Shown here: positions 21,980 to 33,764 of the stretch, one piece after another | Layout of the letters: every line of letters begins with the position of its first letter | Numbering within the stretch: position 1 is the stretch's first letter | Assembly (NCBI GenBank): GCA_028753945.1 | Contig: JAPNXP010000011.1 | Coordinates: 3,224,001-3,288,000, forward strand | Source of the DNA: Hexactinellida sp. DTS-2022 | Lineage: Eukaryota; Porifera; Hexactinellida | Reading direction: 5' to 3' | DNA length: 64,000 nt | Program-made: the position numbers and the translations under genes | Notes under the pieces: generated by a model | Database searches by the model: none | Told to the model about the DNA's origin: nothing | The model's input: the letters and a program-made list of their open reading frames with translations, nothing else

Positions 21980-22412
21980 GGCCCAATCGTGACCTACGTT
22001 ATAATGCCTGGCCTGTTCAGTAGTGTTAAATTTTGGACCATGGATGTCGTTTAAGTCCATTGATTATTTTTACAGTAAATGTTCAGGTTAAAGATTATTA
22101 ACCAAATCGTGACCCTTGTAATATTATGTGATGCTCATTTACTCAAAATTTTGAACTATTTGCGTTGTTTAAGCTAAATGATTTAGATTTTCTTAGAAAT
22201 CCAAAATATTTATTTTTCTGTGATCAAGCTTTCGACATCCAATTTATTTACAGAGGACTTCTATACTTATCACCCTTTGCCTTTTAAAACTTGGTATTCT
22301 CGAATTTAACGTTCTTCCTTTATGATCATGTTATTTTATATTATTTACATCTCCCTTTCGATTTGCTCCTTTCTTGTGTATTTCTAACAATTTCTTATAT
22401 ATTTTAGCTTGT

Positions 22413-25400
22413 CATGCCCAACAGGTGTTCGGCCCCCGGATGTCGGAGTAATTACGCAGGAGAACCGTATACTCCAGTATTTAAGTTGCCAAGTGATCCA
22501 CCTGAGTAAGTCAATCGTCGGCTCCGATCGCTCTGTAGAGAAGATATCGTTGACTTAAAGAATGTGTTTGTATGTTCGAAACATTTTCTAGACGAAGAAA
22601 TTCAGACCAGTTTTTCAATCCTTTAACCTGATGGTTCACACTTAGAAGTACCTGCTAAGCCGAAATTGCACAAAGAAGCGGTGCCAAGATCAGTGGCGGC
22701 GCGTGTGCTCCACTACTAGGTGGTCACCCATGAGTCAGCATGTGTATTTTTGGGTCAAACACCAAATATAGCATAGCAGGAGGGTGGTCAAGCACTTTGA
22801 TAGGGCGGTCAGCTGACCACCCTTGACCACCCTTGGCGCCGCCACTGGCCAAGATTTCGACCCGGCTGTCCACCTCATCTTTCTTCGTCATCTGACACCA
22901 AACTTTTGAGATTTGATCGATCTTTGAGAGAACAGCAATTGATTGATACTACTATAGATTAGAGTCTAATACACTATAACCGAGACAAAGAGCTTTTTCA
23001 AATAACCACACTGCAAGACTTATTATCCAAAACAAAGCACTTGGATTTGCCTAATCATTGGATTGTTTGATTTTCTGAGGATAATTCCTTTAATGTAATC
23101 AAAACTTCAATAAGTAGTAACAGTTTGATTTCGATTCTATACTCCTTAACCATTACCTAAACAATACATACTATTGGTTTCTATGAAGGTGTACGCATTA
23201 CTCTTTCTCTTACTAGGATAAATGATATTCATCAACTTAACATTTTTTGAACACCATTCTATCCCAGTTAATACCCCTGAGACACTCCGACACCATGTCA
23301 GAGAAGCAACCAAAAGCATTCATCAAGCATTCGACCTACTCCCGCCTTCAATTAGCGAAGATTCTTCAGTTCATTATTTTCCAACTGGACGTTTTGATCG
23401 CGAAAACTAGGGGGCGATACAACATCGAAACTCTAGTCTTATCGCTCAAATGCCAGCTTTTCTCGCCAGTTTGCTATAAATATCTTCAATCCTTGGATTG
23501 TCTATCATTGCCACATCTTTCTTCACTTAAACGCCTGTTTCAAATTTTGGTTTGGATGCTGAGTTTACCAACTATCTCAAACAATCTGCCACTCAGTTCA
23601 ACAAATGGAGCGAAATGTTGTAATTAAGATGGATGAAATTCACGTAAAATCAACTTTTACATACAAGGGAGGTAAGGTAATAGGATCTTCTTTGAATCCT
23701 ACTGATCCTGCAAAAACCGTTTTTGCCTTCATGATATCAAGTTTGTCGAAAGGATGGTCCAGTATTGTTCGTTTACTGCCCTGTGCCAACTCATCCGCTG
23801 GTGTACTCTTTCCAATTATCAAAGAGGTTATTCAAGACGTAGAAGCATGTGGACTCTCTGTTCAAGTTTTATGTACCGATAATTACCCTATGAACGTGAA
23901 CATTTTGAAGTTGTTTTCTCCTAACCGAATTCTAGAGCCTATCGTTCCTCACCCTATGGAATTAAATCGACCATTATTTTTGCTTTTCGACTTCGTTCGC
24001 ATCTCAAATCGATCCGTAATAACTGGCTAAATCAAACAGATACAATAAAACGTTTACTTATCCAGATTTTAAGAAGATCCTAGTTAAGAACACTGCAGTT
24101 TTTGAAGAGATTCGACAATTGTACAAAGTTACCAACACTTTGTTGCTAAATTAGCTCCAAGGTTAACCTCTAAAGCTTGTTGGCCTTCTACATTTGAAAG
24201 ACAAAATGTTTCTTTAGCCTTAAGGATATTTGATGAATCAACAACCGCTGCATTGAATGTTAGCTACCAATCGCGATACCACCTTTCTACAATTTCACAA
24301 ACTGCAGACTTTATTACCATTATATGTAATGTTTGGAAGATATTCAATATAAACACTCCTAACAAGGGTATCTTTCTCAAGGATCAATTTTCCATCCCAT
24401 TAACAAACAATGACACTAGATTTAGTTTCCTTCAACGTGTAGTTCATTGGGCTGAGTGACAGTGAGTGTTGCCGTGCCATTCCTAACAAAAGAGGTAAAT
24501 TAAGTCCTCACACATTTACCAGTTTTCGTCACTCCTGTATTGCACTCCCGTATATTGATAACCATCTCACTGAAAATTGTGGCTATTTGTACGCCTCTCT
24601 TCGTTCTTGCAAAATGATCCCCTTGAGCATCATTTTGGCCTGTACAGAATTATGTCAGGTGCCCAATACCACATTAGCTATTGCCAGATACTTGATCAGA
24701 ACGGAGAATAAAGTTGTCCAGCATACTTAAATTATTTTCGAAAAAGCACGTAGAAGATAACACATCAATGAAAAACTTCTTAGAATCCTGCTCATCCTCT
24801 TGTGACCAAGACTCTCATGCCTCTTTTAGCTTAGATACATATCTTTCTGCAATACAAGGATATTCAGAAATAGAATTAAACAAGCAAATACTCCAATCAC
24901 TCTACTTTATAGCCGGTTACTCAGTGCATGCCTATTACAAACATTCTACTAAATGTCAATCATGCCTCTCAATTCTCACAGTAAAGAAAGAAATGGAAAT
25001 TGAAGAACTTTCAGAGTCTGAATATAGATTAATTCAGATAATCGACCGAGGCTCACTAAATGGCCAAGTAGTGATGTCATAGATGCAATTATTACGTTGT
25101 GGAAATTATTCTCTTCAATCGAGAGTCAACCAAGCTTATTCGATAGCTTTACTACCGGTCCTTCTAGAAGTATCCTCAAATAGTTAACAACTACTCTTAT
25201 AGAAGATGAACAAGCTGAAATATGCATACGTGTATATGGAGAGTGATGAGTGACACTGGATCATGAAATATATCACTCATGAGGGATATATTAGCCAAAT
25301 TATTGACATCTACTTCGAACTGTATCATATCTAATAAAATCAAGAATATGAATGCCTTGCTACCGTTGAAGTCTGGTGTCGAAAATACTGGAAAATTAAA

Positions 25401-25419
25401 GAAATTGAAACCCAATTAG
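22413..25419 (+). pseudogene. THAP9/P-element-like transposase, copy A, broken
   Basis: The start ATG at 22413 follows a 3' splice-site-like tract (TTATATATTTTAG). The THAP C2CH finger: MPNRCSAPGC, PVFKLPSDPP, then KNVFVCSKHFLDEE. A hAT MITE at 22691 cuts just after it. Then LKCQLFSPVCYKYLQ and LPHLSSLKRL (23450-23540) and the catalytic core MDEIHVKSTFTYKGGKV (23630) with the DE-x-H-x-K block of P transposases; VLCTDNYPMN; ILKLFSKKH (24720); IAGYSVHAYYKHSTKC-QSC (24910-24965), the C-terminal Cys-rich region; and a basic end (NKIKNMNA...GKLKKLKPN) with TAG at 25417-25419. There are several stops and frame changes. THAP9 and P transposases cut and paste DNA using GTP as cofactor; whether this lineage did is unknown. 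Confidence 0.85.
22691..22847. mobile_element. hAT MITE in the THAP gene, perfect TSD GCCAAGAT
   Basis: Ends CAGTGGCGGCGC and, inverted, CAGTGGCGGCGCC. GCCAAGAT is exact on both sides (22683-22690 and 22848-22855). The interior contains GGTGGTCA / TGACCACC inverted tracts. Confidence 0.9.
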
Positions 25420-25526
25420 CTTATTTCGTATATCCCTTTCATACACTACTTCCTTAATATTTTGTTAGTTAGTTCGAATTATAAATAGGGAAAGCATGTC
25501 AGTATATAACCGGGAACCGGCCCATT

Positions 25527-26447
25527 ATATCCCAACTGCAAATACAGTTTCAATTTCCTTATTATAATTCAATCCAGCAAACAAATTGAAATAAATAAAT
25601 ACATAGATAAAACAGTATATAATTCAACTACAATCCGTTCAAATCAATAGGCACGCGTTTACACTGTGACATATTTTATAAGCAGCTGGAAATTCTAAAA
25701 CTAATGAATAGTAAAGGTATTGTCTTGAATTTAGATGCAACTGGTTCTCTTATTTCTAAACCCGCTTCCTTTACTAAGAAATTATTTTACTATGCCCTTA
25801 CAATGGAAGTCCAACAATTCGTTACACGACAATTGGTTACACGACAATTGGCTCTGATTTGATTGGTTGAATTATTATAAATTATTATAAATTATAATTA
25901 ATTAAAACTGGATTTATAATTTAATGAATGAAGTTTAGAATAAACCCAATTAAAATACTAAGAAAACTATGTTATCTGCTAATGTAGGCATTTTATGAAA
26001 CCAACGTGATATAAGTATGACAGTACAGAATATATTTATAGTGCATTCACCTTGCGTTACTAACTCGTATTTAGACAACAACATAAATTAATTAAAATGT
26101 CAATCTGCAATTACTGGTTATTCAATCTAACCAGAGAAATATTATATTGTTCATAAGTAATATAAACAACAAGTCGGAAGTGAATCCCTCGGGGCTACCA
26201 GAGTGTTGTATTAATTATAGGGTGTTCACTAAATAGAGGTTTCTCTGAATCTAGTTTATTTACTAGTCCTGCAGACTCAGGTTAATGCAAACATCAGGGG
26301 AGTCGGAGAAATGTCAACTATTAGAGAATACGAAATTGGGCTGGAGTATGAGATTAGTTAATAATTAATTAATTAATCCAAATCCAGTTTTGGATAGACA
26401 GCGGACAAACCCCGCTTAAACTAAAACCGGACAAAACCACAATGTAA
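25527..26447. other. AT-rich spacer with short direct repeats
   Basis: CAATTGGTTACACGACAATTGG-like direct repeats at about 25825-25855 and AATTATTATAAATTATAATTAATT tracts. No gene recognised. Confidence 0.5.
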
Positions 26448-26455
26448 CCTTGAAG

Positions 26456-27242
26456 CAGTGATGTTTTCCAGGGGGAACGCGGGGGAACGCCGTTCCCCCA
26501 CTATTTTTGCTGGGGGAACGCCGTTCCCCCAATGGCAGTAATGTTTTCCATAGGGAACGCGGGGAAACGCCGTTCTCCCACTATTTTCTCTGGGGGAACA
26601 TCGTTTCCCAATGAGAAAATTCAAGCCCGGAGGGAACAGCGTTCCCCTAAAGATCACTCAGTTGTACAACTGTTTGTTTACGTGTTGTTTGAACTTTGAT
26701 GTCTTTTTTAATCAGACGAGACCGTCAATCTAGGGCTCAACGAGGGTTTGTTAATAACATACTTAACAAGAATGAAATAGAATAGTTAAATTATATGATG
26801 CTTTGTTTAATACTAGTGTCATCAATTGTTAAAGGGAGCGAAGCTCCTGTTTAGCCTAATTTAGAAGTTTTGTATAGGATGTCTTTATTAAGTTCGTCAA
26901 TAAGCTCCAAACTTACTTTACACTTGCTGGAAGATCATAATTAGTCGTTGAGAATTAAATTTGGAAGATTATATGGTATATACTTGTCAGGAAAGTCAAA
27001 ATTTCCCAAATGCAACCCCTGCAGGTTGCAAAATTGGGCAAACAAAATAAGTGCCTCAAATTCACTCATATTCCTAACCACTTTTGGATTTAGACCAATT
27101 AGAATGACTCACAACAGTACACACTCGAAAATTCGAAATTCTGCAAATTTTAATTTTTTTGATCATATATGGTCATGTGGATGTTTCCAATTTTGATTTT
27201 CATGAGCGTTCCCCCACTTCAAAAATTGGCAAAACATCACTG
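26456..27242. mobile_element. hAT MITE, perfect TSD CCTTGAAG
   Basis: Ends CAGTGATGTTTTCCAGGGGG and, inverted, CAGTGATGTTTTGCC. CCTTGAAG is exact on both sides (26448-26455 and 27243-27250). The left part carries repeated GGGGGAACGCCGTTCCCCC palindromes (26470-26650). Confidence 0.88.
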
Positions 27243-27356
27243 CCTTGAAGTAGTCTGGAAGACTATAACTGCTGTAGTATTGCAATCAAAATAACACGTG
27301 CTTAAAGTTCATTGACTAATTAAACATTCGTATGGGTTACGGATTAATTAAATTAA

Positions 27357-28455
27357 TACAGTGGAGTTGTTTCTATTAGCAACATTGCTCTATCAGCAAC
27401 CAATATACAGGTCCCGATCAAGAGTATGGGGAATTCTATCAAGTCAAGTTCCCCTATTAGCAACTCGCTTCGTTTATTAGCACCTATTGTCCTGGTTTCC
27501 CTATAAGCAAATTCAAGTTGCTAATAGACTAAAAAAGTTCATTTTAAATAAAGCAACTCAAAGTTTCATCGACGAACAACAATTATATACTCGCAAAAAA
27601 ATAGTTATACGTAGGTTGCTATAAAATATGAACGTACACGTATTGTGTAGACGTATTTAGGGTGATCATTTGACTTGATAATATTTCCTAGTAGGACTTC
27701 CTCAATAAATATGCTTTCATATTTTCACTACTTTAAAGTATTTCATACTATTATTTAGATTTTATTTTCAAATGTTTACTATCAAAAGTGGAGTCTCTGT
27801 TACATACCTTTCCCGGTCCATTGCCCCCTTTCACCATCTTCCAGGAAAAAACTGTATGCTCTTATGAAACCATTGTCTAATCACAAATATCGTGAGAGGG
27901 TATAATAATATTGTGTATTTTTTAGGGCTGAAACGAATATACCGAATATTCGTTCGAAATGATTGAACGAATATTCGTTCGTTTGCAAACGAATATTCGT
28001 TACGAAACGAATATTCGTTTGGACGAATATTAGATTGAAACGAATATTCGTTAACTAATTTTGGGCTAAACAAGACTTTTGTATAGCTGAGAGATATAGT
28101 AAATATATATTCCCACTTAAACTAGCTGATTATTAGTCAACTTGTGTATAATACACTTTGTGACTATTATTATACCATTCTAACATTATCAAAAACCTAT
28201 TTTCCAATGTATTTTGTCTCTTGAAATTGATTTAATGCTTAGTCATCCAAACGAACGAATATTCGAATATTCGTTCGTTTAGAAAAAGGTTCGTTCGTTA
28301 CATTTCGAATATTCGTTTCAGCCCTAGTACTATTTTTATTATAACTAAGTAAATCTTGTTTTACTATTTCTTACAAATTCCCTTATTAGAAACACCTCCA
28401 TTACCAACTATTTTTTAAACAAAATCCGAGTTGCTATCAAAGAATCTCCACTGTA
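27357..28455. mobile_element. pogo-like TA MITE, hosting a hAT MITE
   Basis: Ends TACAGTGGAGTTGTTTCTAT and, inverted, TACAGTGGAGATTCTTTGAT, with internal TATTAGCAAC-type repeats as in the 17873 element. Non-coding. Confidence 0.75.
27923..28326. mobile_element. TAGGGCTGAAACGAATATTCG-family hAT MITE, copy 1
   Basis: Inverted ends TAGGGCTGAAACGAATA; both subterminal zones are runs of CGAATATTCGTT palindromes. Flanks GTATTTTT and GTACTATT are a decayed 8-bp duplication. Copy 2 is at 38940-39216 with an exact TSD. Confidence 0.8.
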
Positions 28456-28474
28456 CTAAGTCTAACTGTAATGT

Positions 28475-28545
28475 CTAAATTCGGGAAATGTCATTTCCGA
28501 ACCCAAATTTAGCCAGATGCGTGCACTCCTTAAAATTTACTACCC
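28475..28545 (-). mobile_element. fragment of the 913-1820 MITE family
   Basis: TTCGGGAAATGTCATTTCCG and GTGCACTCCTTAAAATTTAC are the reverse complement of sequence around 985-1060 with few differences. Confidence 0.7.
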
Positions 28546-29117
28546 CAATTTGATAATGGTGGGGACATTAAATATTTGGCCAAATTATCACTATATACCA
28601 ATATATCACTATATCCACTGTATCACTACATATTATAATATATGATTGTATACATGGTCAATACTTATATTCTCACAAATTTAATCTAAATCCAAATCAA
28701 ATTCAACTAGTAACAATATTTATACACTAAATATGAAATTATGGGGGCCAAGGAAGGTCAAAAATCCGATATTCTTGTATAATCTGTGCATAGATTATCA
28801 CTATATCCAATAATGATATCACTATATCCAATAATGATATCAATATACCAAAACAAATTGTAAGGGATTTGCTCGGGGAACACCTAAAGCGTCAAAATTA
28901 TCACTATATCCATTATGTACTGTATCTCCAAACCATTAGTATACGTTGAAAACCTGCTCTACTAATATACTAAAAAGACAAGTTAGATAAGCATAAAATA
29001 ATTTTTTAAAGTATGATTTGTTAGCTATTTCAATTATTTAACTAAATACGTATAACAGAATATATACAATTATTTGTAATACAATATCAATGTGAGTTAA
29101 AATTCTATGCTCTTAAC
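28546..29117. repeat. TATCACTATATCCA-type short repeats and AT-rich spacer
   Basis: TATCACTATATCCAATAATG occurs as adjacent copies near 28797-28835, with degenerate copies at 28585-28625 and 28900. No gene. Confidence 0.6.
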
Positions 29118-29264
29118 TACCGTGGGATTTTGACCCGCACCATGGATTCGCTATTATAATTTTATACTATGGGTCAAAATCTAACGATCTTTGATGCCGT
29201 GGGATTTTGACCCGCACCATGGATACGCTATTAAGATTTTACATTTCGGGTCAAATCCCACGCA
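29118..29264. repeat. two-copy ~72-bp direct repeat with inverted ends
   Basis: CCGTGGGATTTTGACCCGCA occurs at about 29120 and 29192, each followed by CCATGGAT(T/A)CGCTATTA. The segment ends with CGGGTCAAATCCCACG, the inverse of its start, so it may also be a small inverted-repeat element. Confidence 0.7.
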
Positions 29265-30024
29265 ACAGTCTTTATGCGATTTAGTTTGACCATTGAGCCA
29301 AATGTATTATCAATATTAGACATATTTATTCATAAATAAGACATTTGAATTCCCATGTACCGTAGAGAAACAAAACTATGTTTCACTGATAATCTTAACC
29401 TGATCAATCAGTCAATATATGTTTTACATACATTAACCTAGTTTATGCCACAGTTGCCCCAGTTTACGATGCAATTAAAGGCATACTTTAGAACCTGAAA
29501 CAGCATGAAAGACGTTTCCACCCTAAACTTAAAACTTATTAGATTGGATGCTTAATTATTTTCAATTATTTTCAATAGGAGTGGAGATTATTTTCACAAA
29601 CATATTGTATTGCCACACCCTGTATCAGTACAGATTTAATTACCAATTAACCCCACAGTGGGTATCAACTTCATAAATACTTATCTTAGTATCAAATAGT
29701 AAAATTAATGTAGTATGCAGTTAGATTACTATGATCTCTTGGTTCTCTTCCATCATATAATATACTCAGAAGGATCAATTGGTAGTTCGCAGATGTTTCG
29801 AATTGGAATAGTATATAAAATGTATATCCAAATGCTAACTTGAGTTAGTAATTTATATTAATGTGTTTCCATTATATTTTTGAATTAATTCGCATCAGAA
29901 AATGGGTAGAGGGAAGATAAAATAAAATAGTTAATTAACTGGAATAAAATAATCATAAAAGGAAGGAACAAAATAGACAATCTAAAATAAATAAATAATA
30001 AAGGTCTATATAATAACAAAAATA
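29265..30024. other. AT-rich spacer, no gene seen
   Basis: No coding or repeat signature recognised. Confidence 0.45.
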
Positions 30025-30450
30025 CTATGACTTATTATCAAATAGAGTTTTAATATCCGAATGTAGTAATTCTGGGTATTTCAAGAATTGTGTCTGCTTG
30101 CATAGTTGAGGCAAATTATTGGATAATTCTGAACGCATTCGAGAAGGTGTCAAGTTATTTGTGCAAAATTCCTTCAGATTCTCATAAAAATTGGTTTTAG
30201 AATGTGGAAAATAACTTGTATTAAACTGTTCAAAAAACGGCCTCATAAGAAGCGAAAATATAAAATAATTAGGTTCATTTTTGCTGCGTTCTTCAACATA
30301 ATCTTCAAACATTGCTTTATTATTTTCTAAGGACATTAAAGCTTGTAGTGCATCACTTTTTTCGGATTCGCCAGACAAATTGTCCGTTTTCGCACGTTGA
30401 CCAGCCAAACTAGATTGTAAATCAGAAACCTCATTCTGAAGGGTTTGTAA
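30025..30450 (-). CDS. 3'-terminal exon of an unidentified coiled-coil protein
   Basis: On the minus strand a strong acceptor (TTTTTTTCTATAG) precedes an open frame from 30450 to the stop at 30025. It starts LQTLQNEVSDLQSSLAGQR, a heptad-like coiled coil, then SGESEKSDALQALMSL and an uninterrupted C-terminal region rich in F, Y, N and L (FIFSLLMRPFFEQFNTSYF, FCTNNLTPSRMRSELSNNL). No family recognised. The clean frame and splice signal contrast with the decayed transposon genes around it. It might belong with the minus-strand exon at 40140-40597, but nothing joins them directly. Confidence 0.5.
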   Translation of the reverse strand, partial: LQTLQNEVSDLQSSLAGQRAKTDNLSGESEKSDALQALMSLENNKAMFEDYVEERSKNEPNYFIFSLLMRPFFEQFNTSYFPHSKTNFYENLKEFCTNNLTPSRMRSELSNNLPQLCKQTQFLKYPELLHSDIKTLFDNKS

Positions 30451-32199
30451 CTATAGAAAAAAACTAATCCATTATTGTAATCCAATTTTGTCTTTTGTAT
30501 ATAATATTTAATAACAATAAATTGATTGAATTCCTTTAATAATGGATAATAAATTTTCAAAGAAATTTTCTTAATGGCTGAGTTGAGTGTCAATTTTACG
30601 AATAATAAAATTGTTAATTAAATGCAATTAGGCTAATCAATATCAGCAAAATAGATCGCTTAATCTGATCAATTATTTATCTCTACAACACTTATACACT
30701 GACCAGCAAAAGTATTTGCGCAACAGGAAATCTAATGCAGAACAATATTCGTTTTTTCGATATTCGTCTCGCTTGAACGACTCTGAGAAAACCAAACTAT
30801 AAACATATAGTTCAAATTTTTTAAATGTCGAAATTTCAGTCATTTTAGCCATTATTCATTAAGTGGCATAAGTTGCAAAAATGAGAATCACAGAATTAAA
30901 TAATTATAATGATTTGAAATTAAAGAGTTAGAGTAATTCAACTTCGTAGAATTCAAATGATTTTATTATAAATTTCAATTTCGGTTAAGTTAATTCCCAT
31001 ACACTTGTAACCAGAGTTCAAGAAAAATTTAGAATAAAGACACAAGTTCAATTCGAGATAGAAGTTCTTTTCACTTCTACGTCCATATAGCTATGCAACC
31101 AGGCCGCTAGGGGATGTTAAAGACTGTAACAACTCAATAAGTATATTTTTAAAGAAACTTAATTTGCGAATATCATGAGATTTCCAGGAATTAGGAGATT
31201 ATTAGTTCGCAAAATATGTAAATGTCTATAAAAAACTTGTACAACCGTGATTGCATATATCTGCATATAATATAGTAAACGAGTAACCTACGAATTTTTG
31301 CGTGCTGTCTTGTGCAAATACTTTGGGTTTCCGACGCAAGTCCACTCGGCATTTATTGTAATTTTTCCTCTCAATTGGTTTTAAATGTTTCCAATCGATC
31401 ACCTTAACAGTCAAGCATTAGTAGTTTGAAGTGTAGACTATTCAAAATTATGTGTTTGTAATATAATTATCGAGAATTCTACTACTAATTATTCTCGAGG
31501 ATGGATACCCTAGCAATCTAGAAATACGATTGAAAAGGAGCTGTTAATTTCATAAAATGCTACAGTTTGATGTTGTAGATATTTTTTAGCTAATATTAAA
31601 TTTGCAATCTACAATATATGTACCATCAATGTCCTGTTCATGGAATTGCTTTATACACATAAAATAAATTAGGAGGATTATAATGATCTGTGTATCGAAT
31701 TAAGTAAAGCTTGACGTGATTTCGGATCCTCTTGAGGGTTAAACACCGACGTGTAAGGACTATTAGAGTGTTCAATTTTTTACATTGGAATTTTTCCGAT
31801 TTTAGGTTGCATACCTATTATTTTGTGAGATTATTTGATATATGATAACTTGAAAAGTTTTAGAACGATCCGATTAGTCTTACAGACCCTCAAGGAAGTA
31901 ATATTTTGTGAAGAATTAAGAACTTTTTATACATTTCGGCATTTACTAAAATGGAAACCTCAATTTCACTAATGTATTAATGTGGTTTTCTATTTCTTTT
32001 GACACTTTTTCAGTGATTTCATGCCCATACGTATAAGGATTCGAACAATATATGCATAAATAGTGGAGATCAACATCTCAGTACACTAATAAACAATACG
32101 TATTTCTCATAATCATATCTATGGAGAAAAACATTGCTACTCGAGCATAAACTAATGTGTGGATGGTTGGACAGATACTACTTAAGATAAGAGAGGTTA
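30451..32199. other. AT-rich spacer or intron, no supported gene
   Basis: An open minus-strand frame at 31226-31414 (WKHLKPIERKNYNKCRVDLR, then RKPKVFAQD) could be a short exon, but lacks a recognised domain or convincing splice pair. CCTCTTGAGGGT at 31730 and ACCCTCAAGG at 31889 are an inverted pair. Otherwise nothing seen. Confidence 0.4.
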
Positions 32200-33007
32200 A
32201 TGGAAACCAGCTACCCACAGCGAGAATTGTTTTGATACGGCTGTATCAAAACCTCAAAATCAATCTATCTCAGAGATGCAACGAGATTTCAGTTGAAGTA
32301 ATGGAGTATAAAAGCTAAAAGCACTTTATGATAAACACGTTTCACTCAGCAGAAACAAACTTAAGGCAAAGAGAGTCAACAACTGCTTGAAAGTGCATTC
32401 ACGGCTCCAGCAAAGTTATTTGACATCGCCCATTCTGAATGCTCTCAGGATATTCGAATCCCACAGGAACTGATTTTCTTGATGATCAGCGTTTAGTAAG
32501 GAAAATGGCAATGGGAATTGAGGATAGAGAATTCAAAGTCAGAATAAAAAATCGTATGAAGCGCCTTCACGACAATTTGAATATTAACCAGCCATCGGAA
32601 TTTAGATAAGTATCCCTTTCAGATTAATCAACGAGCGATGAGCGATGAGTAATTTACGGTGCTGTAGCCTACTCATTTGATGAGGATGAAGTATTCGAGC
32701 TCAGCTCCTACCATCGCAAACGCATTATTCTAGAACCCGCAGTGACCTCGCCTCTTGAAACTTCGGATTTGTCTGGTCAAACAATCGACAAACGCTTAAT
32801 TATTGATAATGTATTATTCAATGCCAGCCTTGATGGCACAAACACAACTCCTCGTAAGGCAATGCATATATAATTTCCCCAGCTCTGGTTGCGGCAGGTA
32901 TTGACCTGGAGTCAATCACGTTATCGACCACATCACTGTATAAAGCTCGAAAAGATACAAGAGAGGCTATTGGAAGCAGAGTGAGGGAGAGCTTTTGTCC
33001 GAAAGTA
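32200..33007 (+). pseudogene. degraded copy of an uncharacterised invertebrate protein
   Basis: In shifting plus-strand frames: LFDIAHSECS, then RIPQELIFL directly followed, after a one-base frame change, by DDQRLVRKMAMGIEDREF (32405-32540), then RIKNRMKRLHDNLNI. I recognise the P-x-E-x2-FL-x-DQR-x2-RKM-x-IG-x2-D pattern from unnamed proteins in repeat-rich invertebrate genomes, but know no function. More remnants (SSYHRKRIILEPAVTSP) continue to about 32800. Multiple stops. Confidence 0.45.
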
Positions 33008-33089
33008 ACTTAATCGCACATAATTTGAATCCCCTAATAGATAGCAGACACGTTGGTCACACCAGATTGCCAATATGCTTACTCATTAC

Positions 33090-33460
33090 CAGTGGCGGAG
33101 CCAGGGGGGGGGGCAGGGGGGGCATGGGCCCCCCTAGAATACAATGTTGTACAGTGTGGCCATTGGCGTAGACAACCAAAAATTTTTGGGGGGCCGGAAA
33201 GTTTTTGGGAGGCATTATTAGATGTGTCATTAAAATAAAGTGAGCAAAAGCTCAATCTATCCTTATTCAAAGTTATTGTAGAAAATTTGGGGGGGGCCAG
33301 GTATAATTATTTGGGGGCCAGGTATAATTTTGGGGGGCCAGGACACCCCAGGCCCCCCCATGGCTACGCCCTTGAGTGTGGCTCGGGCTGGCCCACCCTG
33401 AAATCCTCCCTGCCCCCCCCCCCTGAGGTCCCCTAACTGAAAATCCTGGCGCCGCCTCTG
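33090..33460. mobile_element. hAT MITE (layer 2)
   Basis: Ends CAGTGGCGGAGCCAGG and, inverted, CAGAGGCGGCGCCAGG. Flanks CTCATTAC (33082-33089) and CTCATTAT (33461-33468) match at 7 of 8 bases. G-runs follow the 5' TIR and C-runs precede the 3' TIR. Confidence 0.88.
33161..33374. mobile_element. hAT MITE (layer 3), perfect TSD AGTGTGGC
   Basis: Ends CATTGGCGTAGAC and, inverted, CAAGGGCGTAGCC; AGTGTGGC is exact at 33153-33160 and 33375-33382. It is the youngest insertion of this nest. Confidence 0.9.
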
Positions 33461-33764
33461 CTCATTATCACTTGATGACGTAATCACTAAATTTTCACAT
33501 TGTTAAATTTTACTATTTTATGCATATTTACGCTTCATAATCAATGTTACAAGTATATAAACTACACACCAACCGCTTCACGGTTGTGATCTGCCGCGAA
33601 GCGACCTAGCAAGCGAAGCGCGCTAGTCCTAAATTATGTCTCAAGTCGAAATTTTAAAAATTCAGTCCTCTACCCTCCTCAGAATTGCATTTTAAGCGAA
33701 GTCACTTTTGATGATTTAGCAATTTGATTAATATTATTTCACATGTATTCACTTATATCTAAAC

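Larger units (their letters stand above)
21988..25518 (+). mobile_element. P-like (THAP) transposon, copy A
   Basis: The 5' terminus CGTGACCTACGTTATA is homologous to the ends of the 58.7-63.2 kb element. The 3' terminus is degraded; TATATAACCGGGAACC at 25503-25518 fits the expected inverted end. GGCCCAAT (21980-21987) and GGCCCATT (25519-25526) match at 7 of 8 bases, the 8-bp duplication typical of P elements. A second CGTGACC-like tract lies at about 22109. It encodes the THAP transposase at 22413-25419. Confidence 0.75.
33008..33626 (+). mobile_element. Helitron family A, copy 2 (3' half), opened by nested hAT MITEs
   Basis: Matches the 1380-1674 part of copy 1: GACACGTTGGT(A/C)ACACC, AATATGCT(A/T)ACTCATTA, TGATGACGT, and the end GAAGCGCGCTAG before T. 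The terminal hairpin has decayed (AACCGCTTCACGGTT). The 5' half is missing. Confidence 0.8.
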
